From the NCBI GenBank assembly GCA_012510935.1, contig JAAZHB010000258.1, positions 1-12,431 on the forward strand: a DNA stretch of 12,431 bases, in the 5' to 3' direction. The translations under genes and the position numbers were made by a program. The notes under the pieces were generated by a model that saw only the letters and a program-made list of their open reading frames with translations, was not told where the DNA came from and made no database searches. This document shows, piece by piece, positions 5,403 through 12,431 of the stretch (its first letter is position 1; each line of letters opens with the position of its first letter). The stretch comes from Clostridiales bacterium (GTDB lineage: Bacteria; Bacillota_A; Clostridia; Peptostreptococcales; Anaerovoracaceae).

Positions 5403-7833
5403 ATACATTGAAAACAATCTCGTCTGGAATAAAGACGGGGAATGTTATGCTTACTATGAGCTTGTTCCTTACAATTACTCATTTCTAAGTCCAGAACAGA
5501 AAATACAAGTGCATGATTCTTTCAGACAGCTTATCGCACAAAATCGTGATGGCAAAATTCATGCTTTACAAATCAGTACAGAATCCAGCATACGTTCTGC
5601 ACAAGAGCGTTCCAAAAATGAAGTCACTGGCAAGCTCAAAGCGGTTGCCTATGACAAAATCGACCAACAGACAGACGCTTTAATATCCATGATTGGCGAA
5701 AATCAAGTGAACTACCGTTTCTTTATCGGCTTTAAGTTGCTTCTCAACGATCAGGAGTTTTCTATGAAAAGTCTTACCGTTGAAGCAAAAAATGCTTTGT
5801 CTGATTTTGTCTATGATGTGAACCATAAGCTGATGGGCGATTTTGTTAGTATGAGTAATGATGAAATCCTGCGTTTTCAGAAGATGGAAAAGCTCTTAGA
5901 AAATAAAATCTCTCGTCGTTTCAAAATCCGCAGGTTAGATAAGGACGACTTCGGCTATCTGATTGAACACCTTTACGGACAGACAGGCACTGCCTATGAA
6001 GAGTATGAGTACCATCTATCAAAGAAAAAGCTGGATAATGAAACGCTGATTAAATACTATGACTTGATTAAGCCTACTCGCTGTTTGGTGGAAGAAAAAC
6101 AGCGATATTTGAAAATCCAGCAGGAAGATGAAACCGTCTATGTAGCTTACTTTACCATTAACAGCATTGTCGGAGAACTGGACTTCCCGTCCTCTGAAAT
6201 CTTCTACTACCAGCAACAGCAATTTACATTCCCGATTGATACGTCAATGAATGTGGAAATTGTAGCGAATCGTAAAGCCCTATCTACTGTCCGCAATAAA
6301 AAGAAAGAACTGAAAGACTTGGATAACCACGCTTGGCAAAGTGATAATGAAACCAGCTCCAATGTGGCGGAAGCTCTGGAAAGTGTGAATGAGCTGGAAA
6401 CCAATTTAGACCAAAGCAAGGAATCTATGTACAAGCTGTCTTATGTGGTAAGGGTATCAGCAAATGATCTTGACGAACTCAAACGTCGTTGTAATGAAGT
6501 GAAAGATTTTTATGACGATTTAAGCGTAAAACTGGTACGACCATTTGGGGATATGCTCGGCTTACATGAAGAATTTTTACCTGCCAGCAAGCGTTATATG
6601 AATGATTATATTCAATACGTGACCTCTGATTTCCTCGCTGGTTTAGGTTTTGGTGCTACTCAAATGCTGGGGGAAAATGAGGGGATTTATGTTGGCTACA
6701 GCTTAGATACTGGACGCAATGTCTATCTGAAACCTGCTCTTGCCAGTCAAGGGGTTAAGGGTTCAGTAACCAATGCGTTAGCGTCGGCTTTTGTTGGTTC
6801 GCTGGGTGGTGGTAAATCCTTTGCGAATAACCTTATCGTCTATTATGCGGTGCTTTATGGGGCACAAGCAGTGATTGTAGACCCAAAAGCAGAACGTGGC
6901 AGATGGAAAGAAACCTTGCCAGAGATTTCCCATGAAATCAATATCGTCACTCTGACTTCTGATGAGAAAAACAAAGGCTTACTTGACCCTTATGTGATTA
7001 TGAAAAATCCCAAAGATTCTGAATCACTGGCTATTGATATTCTGACATTCCTTACGGGGATTTCCTCTCGTGATGGGGAACGCTTCCCAATCCTTAGAAA
7101 AGCCATTCGTGCAGTAACCAATAGTGAAGTACGAGGGTTGATGAAAGTGATTGAGGAATTACGGGTTGAGAATACGCCACTAAGTACCAGTATAGCCGAC
7201 CATATCGAAAGTTTTACAGACTATGACTTTGCACATTTATTATTCAGTAATGGTTATGTGGAGCAGTCTATCAGCTTAGAAAAACAACTGAACATTATAC
7301 AGGTTGCGGACTTGGTACTTCCCGACAAGGAAACTTCCTTTGAGGAATATACCACTATGGAGCTTTTATCCGTTGCTATGCTGATTGTCATTAGTACCTT
7401 TGCTTTAGACTTTATCCATACAGACCGAAGCATTTTCAAGATTGTAGATTTAGACGAAGCATGGAGCTTTTTACAGGTAGCACAAGGAAAAACACTATCT
7501 ATGAAGCTGGTTCGGGCTGGTCGTGCTATGAACGCTGGGGTATATTTCGTGACCCAAAATACAGACGACCTCTTAGATGAAAAACTGAAAAATAACCTCG
7601 GCTTAAAATTTGCATTTCGTTCCACTGACCTTAACGAGATTAAAAAGACCTTAGCCTTTTTTGGTGTAGACCCAGAGGACGAAAACAATCAGAAGCGATT
7701 GCGTGATTTGGAAAACGGGCAATGCCTTATCAGTGATTTATATGGTCGTGTCGGTGTGATACAGTTCCACCCTGTATTTGAAGAACTGCTCCATGCCTTT
7801 GATACCAGACCACCTGTGCGAAAAGAGGTGTAA
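5386..7833 (+). CDS. orf16: VirB4-type conjugation ATPase Orf16 (TcpF/ConE)
   Basis: This 815-residue cytoplasmic ATPase powers assembly or operation of the mating channel (VirB4/ConE/TcpF family). The N-terminal half (about 1-430) is the family-specific region thought to touch the membrane partners. The C-terminal half is a RecA/HerA-like motor with Walker A GSLGGGKS at 471-478, an IVDPKAERGRW segment soon after, Walker B IVDLDEAW at 686-693, and a later FVTQNTDDLL sensor-like block. No membrane helix is evident. The frame is open upstream to 5335, but that would run far into orf17. ATG 5386 has a TTAGGAG ribosome binding site (5371-5377), so I use it. It overlaps the orf17 stop by 17 bases, and orf15 starts 2 bases after its own stop. 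One uninterrupted frame with intact ATPase motifs indicates a working gene. Confidence 0.95.
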   Translation: MAYPIKYIENNLVWNKDGECYAYYELVPYNYSFLSPEQKIQVHDSFRQLIAQNRDGKIHALQISTESSIRSAQERSKNEVTGKLKAVAYDKIDQQTDALISMIGENQVNYRFFIGFKLLLNDQEFSMKSLTVEAKNALSDFVYDVNHKLMGDFVSMSNDEILRFQKMEKLLENKISRRFKIRRLDKDDFGYLIEHLYGQTGTAYEEYEYHLSKKKLDNETLIKYYDLIKPTRCLVEEKQRYLKIQQEDETVYVAYFTINSIVGELDFPSSEIFYYQQQQFTFPIDTSMNVEIVANRKALSTVRNKKKELKDLDNHAWQSDNETSSNVAEALESVNELETNLDQSKESMYKLSYVVRVSANDLDELKRRCNEVKDFYDDLSVKLVRPFGDMLGLHEEFLPASKRYMNDYIQYVTSDFLAGLGFGATQMLGENEGIYVGYSLDTGRNVYLKPALASQGVKGSVTNALASAFVGSLGGGKSFANNLIVYYAVLYGAQAVIVDPKAERGRWKETLPEISHEINIVTLTSDEKNKGLLDPYVIMKNPKDSESLAIDILTFLTGISSRDGERFPILRKAIRAVTNSEVRGLMKVIEELRVENTPLSTSIADHIESFTDYDFAHLLFSNGYVEQSISLEKQLNIIQVADLVLPDKETSFEEYTTMELLSVAMLIVISTFALDFIHTDRSIFKIVDLDEAWSFLQVAQGKTLSMKLVRAGRAMNAGVYFVTQNTDDLLDEKLKNNLGLKFAFRSTDLNEIKKTLAFFGVDPEDENNQKRLRDLENGQCLISDLYGRVGVIQFHPVFEELLHAFDTRPPVRKEV

Positions 7834-7835
7834 AT

Positions 7836-10013
7836 GTGAAACCATCAATAGTAAACAGAATAAAATCAAACTGGACGCTGAAACGTCTAGGTAAAGTGGC
7901 AATGACAGTGGCTTTCACACTTGTGATTGCCATTTTTCTTTTAGCCATGCTGGGAACGGTGGTTCAAGCTGCGGGCTTGGTAGATGATACGGTCAATGTG
8001 GCAAATGAATACAGCCGATACCCACTTGAAAACTATCAACTGGATTTTTATGTGGATAATAGCTGGGGCTGGCTTCCGTGGAACTGGTCGGACGGGATTG
8101 GAAAACAGGTCATGTATGGACTATATGCCATTACCAATTTTATTTGGACAATCAGTTTGTATGTTTCCAATGCGACAGGTTACTTAGTACAGGAAGCCTA
8201 TTCCTTAGACTTCATTTCCGCTACAGCAGATTCCATTGGTAAGAATATGCAGACCTTAGCTGGTGTGAGTGCAAACGGATTTTCAACAGAGGGTTTCTAT
8301 GTTGGATTCCTCTTACTCTTGATTTTGGTTCTTGGGGTTTATGTTGCCTATACGGGACTGATAAAGAGAGAAACCACAAAGGCAATTCATGCCATTATGA
8401 ATTTTGTGCTGGTGTTTATCCTATCGGCTTCCTTTATTGCCTACGCTCCCGACTACATTAAAAAAATCAATGACTTTTCATCAGACATCAGTAATGCCAG
8501 TTTATCACTTGGCACGAAGATTGTCATGCCCCATTCCGATAGTCAAGGCAAGGACAGCGTGGACTTAATCAGAGATAGCCTGTTTTCCATACAGGTTCAG
8601 CAACCGTGGCTACTGCTTCAATACAACAGTTCAGACATTGAAAGTATCGGTATTGACCGTGTGGAAAGCCTGCTCTCCACCAGCCCAGATTCCAACAATG
8701 GCGAAGACAGAGAAAAAATTGTTGCGGAAGAAATTGAAGACAGAAGCAATACCAATCTAACCATTACAAAGACCATTAACCGTTTAGGTACAGTCTTCTT
8801 CCTATTTGTCTTCAATATTGGGATTTCCATATTTGTATTCCTATTAACAGGAATCATGATTTTCTCGCAGGTACTTTTTATCATCTATGCTATGTTTCTG
8901 CCTGTGAGCTTTATTTTAAGCATGATTCCATCATTTGATGGTATGTCAAAACGAGCCATAACAAAGCTCTTTAATACCATTTTGACACGAGCTGGAATCA
9001 CATTGATTATTACGACAGCATTTAGTATTTCAACCATGCTCTATACCTTATCGGCTGGTTATCCGTTCTTTTTGATTGCTTTTCTACAGATTGTGACCTT
9101 TGCAGGAATCTACTTCAAGCTGGGCGATTTAATGAGTATGTTTTCTCTACAGAGTAACGATTCTCAAAGTGTGGGAAGTCGTGTGATGAGAAAACCTCGT
9201 ATGCTTATGCACGCTCACATGCACCGTCTACAGCGGAAACTTGGACGTTCCATGACTACTCTAGGGGCTGGGTCTGCCATTGTTACAGGTAAAAAAGGAC
9301 AGTCGGGTTCGGGGAGTTCTGCAAGGACACAAGCAGATCACTCCCGACCAGACGGAAAGGAAAAATCAACACTTGGAAAACGTATCGGTCAAACCATCGG
9401 TACAGTAGCTGATACCAAAGACAGAATGGTAGACACTGCTAGTGGTTTGAAAGAACAGGTTAAAGATTTGCCGACCAATGCAAGATATGCAGTATATCAA
9501 GGAAAATCCAAAGTAAAAGAGAATGTCCGTGATTTAACCAGTAGTATTTCTCAAACCAAAGCGGACAGAGCCAGTGGACGCAAGGAACAGCAGGAACAAA
9601 GGCGAAAAACCATTGCGAAGCGTCGCTCTGAAATGGAACAGGTCAAACAGAAAAAACAGCCTGCTTCTTCTGTTCATGAAAGACCGACTACAAGACAAGA
9701 ACAATATCATGATGAACAGACCTCAAAACAGTCTAATATTCAGACTTCATATAAGGAATCTCAACAAGCCAAACAAGAGCGTCCAGCAGTTAAGTCCGAT
9801 TTTTCAAGTCCAAAAGTGGAACGCCAAGGCAATACCGTTCAAGAAAAAACCGTTCAAAAGCCAGCAACTTCAACCACTACAGCAGATAGAACTTCACAAC
9901 GTCCAATCACAAAAGAACGTCCGTCTACTGTTCAAAGAGTACCACTACAAAATACAAGAAGTAGACCACCAATCAAAACCGCCACCATTAAGAAAGTCGG
10001 TAAGAAACCATGA
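7836..10013 (+). CDS. orf15: VirB6-like polytopic membrane protein Orf15 (TcpH/ConG)
   Basis: A 725-residue integral membrane protein forming the core of the channel (VirB6-like, ConG/TcpH family). Hydrophobic segments are visible at about 22-46, 95-112, 154-174, 185-203, 318-345, 346-366, 386-404 and 410-427. A large soluble loop (about 205-315) lies between the fourth and fifth. From about 440 the chain becomes a long, low-complexity, basic and Gln/Lys/Ser/Thr-rich tail, probably disordered and cytoplasmic, which may contact the ATPases. The first segment, ending in VVQAAG, looks like a signal peptide but could equally be an anchor. The start is GTG 7836 with an AGAGGTG ribosome binding site; the ATG two bases earlier is out of frame and stops at once. 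Its stop overlaps the orf14 start by four bases (ATGA). Confidence 0.93.
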   Translation: MKPSIVNRIKSNWTLKRLGKVAMTVAFTLVIAIFLLAMLGTVVQAAGLVDDTVNVANEYSRYPLENYQLDFYVDNSWGWLPWNWSDGIGKQVMYGLYAITNFIWTISLYVSNATGYLVQEAYSLDFISATADSIGKNMQTLAGVSANGFSTEGFYVGFLLLLILVLGVYVAYTGLIKRETTKAIHAIMNFVLVFILSASFIAYAPDYIKKINDFSSDISNASLSLGTKIVMPHSDSQGKDSVDLIRDSLFSIQVQQPWLLLQYNSSDIESIGIDRVESLLSTSPDSNNGEDREKIVAEEIEDRSNTNLTITKTINRLGTVFFLFVFNIGISIFVFLLTGIMIFSQVLFIIYAMFLPVSFILSMIPSFDGMSKRAITKLFNTILTRAGITLIITTAFSISTMLYTLSAGYPFFLIAFLQIVTFAGIYFKLGDLMSMFSLQSNDSQSVGSRVMRKPRMLMHAHMHRLQRKLGRSMTTLGAGSAIVTGKKGQSGSGSSARTQADHSRPDGKEKSTLGKRIGQTIGTVADTKDRMVDTASGLKEQVKDLPTNARYAVYQGKSKVKENVRDLTSSISQTKADRASGRKEQQEQRRKTIAKRRSEMEQVKQKKQPASSVHERPTTRQEQYHDEQTSKQSNIQTSYKESQQAKQERPAVKSDFSSPKVERQGNTVQEKTVQKPATSTTTADRTSQRPITKERPSTVQRVPLQNTRSRPPIKTATIKKVGKKP

Positions 10014-11011
10014 AGTTGAAAACTTTAGTGATTGGTGGTTCTGGATTATTCTTGATGGTCTTCTCACTGCTTCTGTTTGTTGCCATTTTATTTTCAGATG
10101 AACAGGACAGCGGAATTTCCAATATTCATTATGGAGGTGTGAATGTTTCCGCAGAAGTGCTGGCTCATAAGCCTATGGTAGAAAAATATGCCAAAGAATA
10201 TGGCGTTGAAGAATATGTCAACATACTTCTTGCGATTATACAGGTGGAATCGGGCGGTACTGCGGAAGATGTTATGCAGTCCTCGGAATCCCTCGGTCTT
10301 CCACCTAATTCATTGAGTACAGAAGAATCCATTAAGCAAGGTGTGAAGTATTTCAGTGAATTATTAGCCAGTAGCGAAAGGCTCAGTGTAGATTTAGAAT
10401 CGGTTATCCAGTCCTACAATTATGGTGGTGGTTTCTTAGGGTATGTGGCTAATCGTGGAAATAAATATACCTTTGAACTGGCTCAAAGTTTCTCAAAAGA
10501 GTATTCAGGTGGCGAAAAAGTGTCTTACCCCAATCCCATAGCCATACCTATCAATGGGGGCTGGCGATACAACTATGGCAATATGTTTTATGTGCAACTG
10601 GTAACGCAGTATCTTGTCACAACAGAGTTTGATGATGATACGGTACAAGCCATCATGGACGAAGCACTGAAATATGAGGGCTGGCGATACGTTTACGGTG
10701 GAGCTTCCCCGACTACTTCTTTTGATTGTAGCGGACTGACACAATGGACGTATGGAAAAGCTGGAATTAACTTACCACGAACCGCACAACAGCAATATGA
10801 TGTGACCCAGCATATCCCACTATCGGAAGCACAAGCTGGCGATTTGGTTTTCTTTCATTCTACCTATAACGCTGGCTCTTATATTACTCATGTTGGGATA
10901 TACCTTGGCAATAACCGTATGTTTCATGCAGGCGACCCAATCGGTTATGCCGACTTAACAAGCCCCTACTGGCAACAGCATTTAGTGGGAGCAGGACGAA
11001 TCAAACAATGA
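10010..11011 (+). CDS. orf14: Two-domain cell-wall hydrolase Orf14 (CwlT/TcpG-like)
   Basis: This secreted or membrane-anchored peptidoglycan hydrolase cuts the wall so the channel can be built. Residues about 7-28 are a hydrophobic signal/anchor. Residues about 45-165 are a lysozyme-like/transglycosylase domain, with probable catalytic Glu80 in QVESGG and a later IQSYNYGGGF block (133-142). Residues about 211-333 are an NlpC/P60 endopeptidase: FDCSGL with catalytic Cys240, PRTAQQQY (256-263), AGDLVFF (276-282) and HVGIYLG with catalytic His294. Both catalytic sets are intact, as in CwlT of ICEBs1. The ATG shares ATGA with the orf15 stop, so translation is probably coupled. The stop TGA likewise overlaps an ATG at 11008. 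Confidence 0.95.
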   Translation: MKLKTLVIGGSGLFLMVFSLLLFVAILFSDEQDSGISNIHYGGVNVSAEVLAHKPMVEKYAKEYGVEEYVNILLAIIQVESGGTAEDVMQSSESLGLPPNSLSTEESIKQGVKYFSELLASSERLSVDLESVIQSYNYGGGFLGYVANRGNKYTFELAQSFSKEYSGGEKVSYPNPIAIPINGGWRYNYGNMFYVQLVTQYLVTTEFDDDTVQAIMDEALKYEGWRYVYGGASPTTSFDCSGLTQWTYGKAGINLPRTAQQQYDVTQHIPLSEAQAGDLVFFHSTYNAGSYITHVGIYLGNNRMFHAGDPIGYADLTSPYWQQHLVGAGRIKQ

Positions 11012-11025
11012 GAAAGGAAGATTTA

Positions 11026-11943
11026 ATGATGAAATTTAGAAAAAATCAGAATAAAGAAAAACAGATACCAAAGGAAAAGAAACCTCGTGTCTACTATAAG
11101 GTCAATCCTCATAAAAAGGTTGTGATTGCCTTGTGGGTACTTTTAGGGCTTAGTTTCAGCTTTGCGATATTCAAGCACTTTACAGCTATAGATACTCATA
11201 CTATTCACGAAACAACTATCATAGAAAAGGAATACGTTGATACTCATCATGTAGAAAATTTTGTAGAGAACTTTGCGAAAGTCTACTATTCATGGGAGCA
11301 ATCCGATAAGTCCATTGATAATCGAATGGAAAGTCTAAAAGGCTATCTGACAGATGAACTTCAAGCTCTCAATGTTGATACAGTACGCAAAGATATTCCT
11401 GTATCGTCTTCTGTAAGAGGATTTCAGATATGGACGGTAGAGCCAACTGGCGACAATGAGTTTAATGTAACCTACAGTGTAGACCAGCTCATTACAGAGG
11501 GAGAAAATACAAAGACCGTCCACTCTGCTTATATAGTGAGTGTCTATGTAGATGGTTCTGGAAATATGGTACTGGTTAAGAATCCGACCATTACCAACAT
11601 ACCTAAGAAATCAAGTTATAAACCAAAAGCCATTGAAAGTGAGGGGACGGTTGATTCCATTACAACCAATGAAATCAATGAGTTTTTAACGACGTTCTTC
11701 AAGCTCTATCCTACAGCGACAGCCAGTGAACTTTCCTACTATGTGAATGACGGGATATTAAAACCAATCGGAAAAGAGTACATCTTTCAAGAACTGGTAA
11801 ATCCTATTCACAATCGTAAGGATAATCAAGTCACGGTATCGCTGACAGTGGAGTATATCGACCAGCAGACCAAAGCAACGCAGGTATCTCAATTTGATTT
11901 GGTACTTGAAAAGAACGGGAGTAATTGGAAGATTATAGAATAA
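11026..11943 (+). CDS. orf13: TcpC/VirB8-like conjugation protein Orf13
   Basis: A 305-residue bitopic membrane protein (TcpC/ConB family). It has a short, very basic cytoplasmic N-terminus, one membrane helix (about 30-50, VVIALWVLLGLSFSFAIF), then an outside part of about 250 residues with two similar alpha+beta (NTF2-like, VirB8-like) domains: about 75-185 and 200-305, the second ending in VSQFDLVLEKNGSNWKIIE. It is a structural subunit of the channel, needed for transfer in pCW3 and ICEBs1. The frame also has an ATG at 11008 in the ATGA overlap with orf14 (311 residues). I prefer ATG 11026 because AAAGGAAG (11013-11020) stands just before it; ATG 11029 is also possible. It is the last transfer gene. 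About 70 bases of non-coding DNA separate it from the tet(M) promoter. Confidence 0.93.
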   Translation: MMKFRKNQNKEKQIPKEKKPRVYYKVNPHKKVVIALWVLLGLSFSFAIFKHFTAIDTHTIHETTIIEKEYVDTHHVENFVENFAKVYYSWEQSDKSIDNRMESLKGYLTDELQALNVDTVRKDIPVSSSVRGFQIWTVEPTGDNEFNVTYSVDQLITEGENTKTVHSAYIVSVYVDGSGNMVLVKNPTITNIPKKSSYKPKAIESEGTVDSITTNEINEFLTTFFKLYPTATASELSYYVNDGILKPIGKEYIFQELVNPIHNRKDNQVTVSLTVEYIDQQTKATQVSQFDLVLEKNGSNWKIIE

Positions 11944-11952
11944 CAAATATTG

Positions 11953-11985
11953 GTACATTATTACAGCTATTTTGTAATCACGTAC
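11953..11985 (+). other. Imperfect inverted repeat after orf13
   Basis: GTACATTATTACA (11953-11965) and TGTAATCACGTAC (11973-11985) pair over 4 + 1 + 6 bases with two mismatches around a 7-base loop. TCTCTTTGAT follows, so the T tract is poor. It could be a weak terminator for the transfer operon or an operator upstream of the tet(M) promoter. I do not have evidence for either. Confidence 0.3.
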
Positions 11986-12012
11986 TCTCTTTGATAAAAA
12001 ATTGGAGATTCC

Positions 12013-12041
12013 TTTACAAATATGCTCTTACGTGCTATTAT
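12013..12041 (+). promoter_or_regulatory. tet(M) promoter
   Basis: TTTACA (12013-12018) and TATTAT (12036-12041) are separated by 17 bases, a near-consensus sigma-A promoter. The expected transcript start is about 12047-12049, giving a leader of about 270 bases before tet(M) and an mRNA that carries two upstream small ORFs. It agrees with the known arrangement of tet(M) transcription in Tn916. Confidence 0.85.
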
Positions 12042-12072
12042 TTAAGTATCTATTTAAAAGGAGTTAATAAAT

Positions 12073-12096
12073 ATGCGGCAAGGTATTCTTAAATAA
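12073..12096 (+). CDS. Putative 7-residue leader peptide MRQGILK
   Basis: ATG CGG CAA GGT ATT CTT AAA TAA follows an excellent ribosome binding site (AAAAGGAG, 12056-12063) at 9 bases spacing, within about 25 bases of the predicted transcript start. Codons 4-7 (GGT ATT CTT AAA, 12082-12093) are exactly the left arm of the inverted repeat whose right arm is at 12168-12179. A ribosome translating or stalled here would keep that arm from pairing. This is the design of translational attenuation leaders for ribosome-targeting antibiotics. I infer the function; the known leader ORF of tet(M) is orf12, further down. Confidence 0.5.
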   Translation: MRQGILK

Positions 12097-12179
12097 ACTG
12101 TCAATTTGATAGTGGGAACAAATAATTGGATGTCCTTTTTTAGGAGGGCTTAGTTTTTTGTACCCAGTTTAAGAATACC
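12082..12179 (+). promoter_or_regulatory. Long-range leader RNA stem upstream of orf12
   Basis: GGTATTCTTAAA (12082-12093) is a perfect 12-bp inverted repeat of TTTAAGAATACC (12168-12179). CTG 12098-12100 and CAG 12165-12167 can extend it past a 4-base bulge. Inside, GGGAACAA (12114-12121) can pair with TTGTACCC (about 12158-12165), leaving one mismatch and competing with the CTG/CAG extension. A ribosome-binding-like TAGGAGGG (12141-12148) in the apical part leads to no ATG frame. The whole is a folded leader of nearly 100 bases that could switch between forms depending on translation of the small ORF at 12073. Confidence 0.6.
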
Positions 12180-12217
12180 TTTATCATGTGATTCTAAAGT
12201 ATCCGGAGAATATCTGT

Positions 12218-12304
12218 ATGCTTTGTATGCCTATGGTTATGCATAAAAATCCCAGTGATAAGAGTATTTATCACTGGGATTTTTATGCCCTTTTGGGCTT
12301 TTGA
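12218..12304 (+). CDS. orf12: tet(M) leader peptide Orf12
   Basis: A 28-codon ORF (MLCMPMVMHKNPSDKSIYHW, then DFYALLGF) with a CCGGAGAA ribosome binding site at 12203-12210. It is the orf12 leader of Tn916 tet(M). The region encoding residues 9-24 contains the large inverted repeat of the attenuator, so ribosome progress along orf12 decides whether the terminator folds. In the published model tetracycline alters ribosome movement and lets RNA polymerase continue into tet(M). The stop TGA (12302-12304) is immediately followed by the tet(M) ribosome binding site. The peptide product itself probably has no role. Confidence 0.88.
   Translation: MLCMPMVMHKNPSDKSIYHWDFYALLGF
12241..12302 (+). terminator. 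tet(M) transcription attenuator
   Basis: A perfect 21-bp inverted repeat pairs 12241-12261 with 12268-12288 around a 6-base loop (GAGTAT). Its functional core is CCCAGTGATAA with TTATCACTGGG, followed by ATTTTT. Directly after comes a compact second hairpin GCCC-TTTT-GGGC (12287-12298) with TTTT (12299-12302). The two share GC at 12287-12288, so they compete. Both lie inside orf12 and end about 17 bases before the tet(M) start codon. They match the transcriptional attenuator described for tet(M). Confidence 0.88.
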
Positions 12305-12319
12305 ATGGAGGAAAATCAC

Positions 12320-12431
12320 ATGAAAATTATTAATATTGGAGTTTTAGCTCATGTTGATGCGGGAAAAACTACCTTAACAGAAAGCTTATTATATAACAGT
12401 GGAGCGATTACAGAATTAGGAAGCGTGGACA
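12320..12431 (+). CDS. tet(M): Tetracycline resistance ribosomal protection protein TetM, 5' end
   Basis: The first 37 residues are visible ([20 protein letters not shown]...) and continue past the window edge. The protein is an elongation-factor-G-like GTPase that binds the tetracycline-blocked ribosome and ejects the drug. The G1 P-loop AHVDAGKTT occupies residues 10-18. The full protein is normally about 639 residues. The ribosome binding site is TGGAGGA at 12306-12312, one base after the orf12 stop codon. Expression is controlled by the upstream promoter, small ORFs and attenuator. In the Tn916 model, read-through from tet(M) under tetracycline also raises transcription of the downstream regulatory genes and so promotes excision and transfer. 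Confidence 0.97.

Larger units (their letters stand above)
190..12431 (+). mobile_element. Tn916-like: Tn916/Tn1545-family conjugative transposon, left part
   Basis: Genes orf24 to orf12 and tet(M) are present in the standard Tn916 order, all rightward, preceded by the left-end sequences of the family. The left edge cannot be fixed by eye. It falls in the A/T-rich stretch of about 180-200, where target and transposon end resemble each other, as expected because Tn916 integrase prefers T-rich/A-rich targets that look like its own ends. The 232-256 stretch is a left-end sequence I remember from junction mapping of Tn916. Between the host gene and orf24 (137-432) there is no gene, only end repeats, DR2 sites and a terminator-like hairpin. 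I see no convincing promoter reading into orf24, which agrees with the model that transfer genes are switched on by circularisation. The element continues past the window (rest of tet(M), regulatory orfs, xis, int). Confidence 0.95.

Noticed and set aside
7254..7688. 144-codon minus-strand open frame
   Set aside because: It lies opposite the conserved ATPase region of orf16, has no ribosome binding site worth noting and no recognisable protein features; it is a shadow of orf16 coding constraint.
9574..10101. 175-codon plus-strand frame overlapping the orf15 tail and the start of orf14
   Set aside because: It is the alternate frame of a low-complexity Gln/Lys-rich tail, which stays open by composition. 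It crosses the well-supported orf15/orf14 boundary and shows no domain.
1..12431. CRISPR array, tRNA or rRNA genes, insertion sequences
   Set aside because: No regularly spaced repeats, no tRNA-like cloverleaf at the junction and no transposase frame were seen; the short repeats present are integrase sites and hairpins.

Overview
The window is the left (transfer) half of a Tn916/Tn1545-family integrative conjugative element. It is caught at its left junction with a host chromosome and runs to the first codons of the tetracycline-resistance gene tet(M). The gene order (small peptide, two DUF961 proteins, FtsK/HerA coupling ATPase, MobT relaxase, small membrane protein, ArdA, TcpE, VirB4-type ATPase, VirB6-like protein, NlpC/P60 hydrolase, TcpC, tet(M) leader) matches Tn916 orf24 to orf12. 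The host is a low-GC Firmicute. The only host sequence, about the first 190 bases, is very AT-rich and carries the 5' end of a leftward gene encoding the N-terminal domain of a Clp-type ATPase. I cannot name the species; a clostridial host is a guess.

Layout. Positions 1-136 (minus strand) hold the host Clp_N gene fragment. The element starts somewhere near 180-200, inside a cluster of GCATAAAAA repeats. Two tandem 11-bp copies of the integrase arm-type site (DR2) follow at 267-288, then an intrinsic-terminator-like hairpin at 373-406. The rest is a rightward operon: orf24-like peptide (433), orf23 (530), orf22 (860), orf21 (1275), oriT region (about 2613-2829), orf20 relaxase (2838 or 2853), orf19 (4086), a strong hairpin region (4313-4404), orf18/ardA (4424), two more hairpins (4920-4992), orf17 (5010), orf16 (5386), orf15 (7836), orf14 (10010) and orf13 (11026). 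The tet(M) promoter is at 12013-12041. It is followed by a 7-codon ORF, a long leader RNA, orf12 (28 codons) with its attenuator hairpin, and the start of tet(M) at 12320. The int/xis end lies outside the window.

How the parts work together. Orf20 nicks oriT, and Orf21 is the coupling ATPase that delivers the DNA to the mating channel. The channel is built from Orf13 (TcpC/VirB8-like), Orf15 (VirB6-like), Orf16 (VirB4-like), Orf17 (TcpE) and probably Orf19. Orf14 opens the cell wall. ArdA protects incoming DNA from type I restriction. In the Tn916 model, transfer genes are transcribed after excision, when the circular joint brings transcription from the right end into orf24.

This is a well-known element rather than an undescribed system. 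The less-explained content is in the non-coding DNA. There are several terminator-like hairpins inside the transfer operon, each just upstream of a co-directional gene. A 23-bp hairpin before ardA pairs well on only one strand. The relaxase has no usable ATG. A 7-codon leader peptide lies inside the first arm of the tet(M) leader structure.
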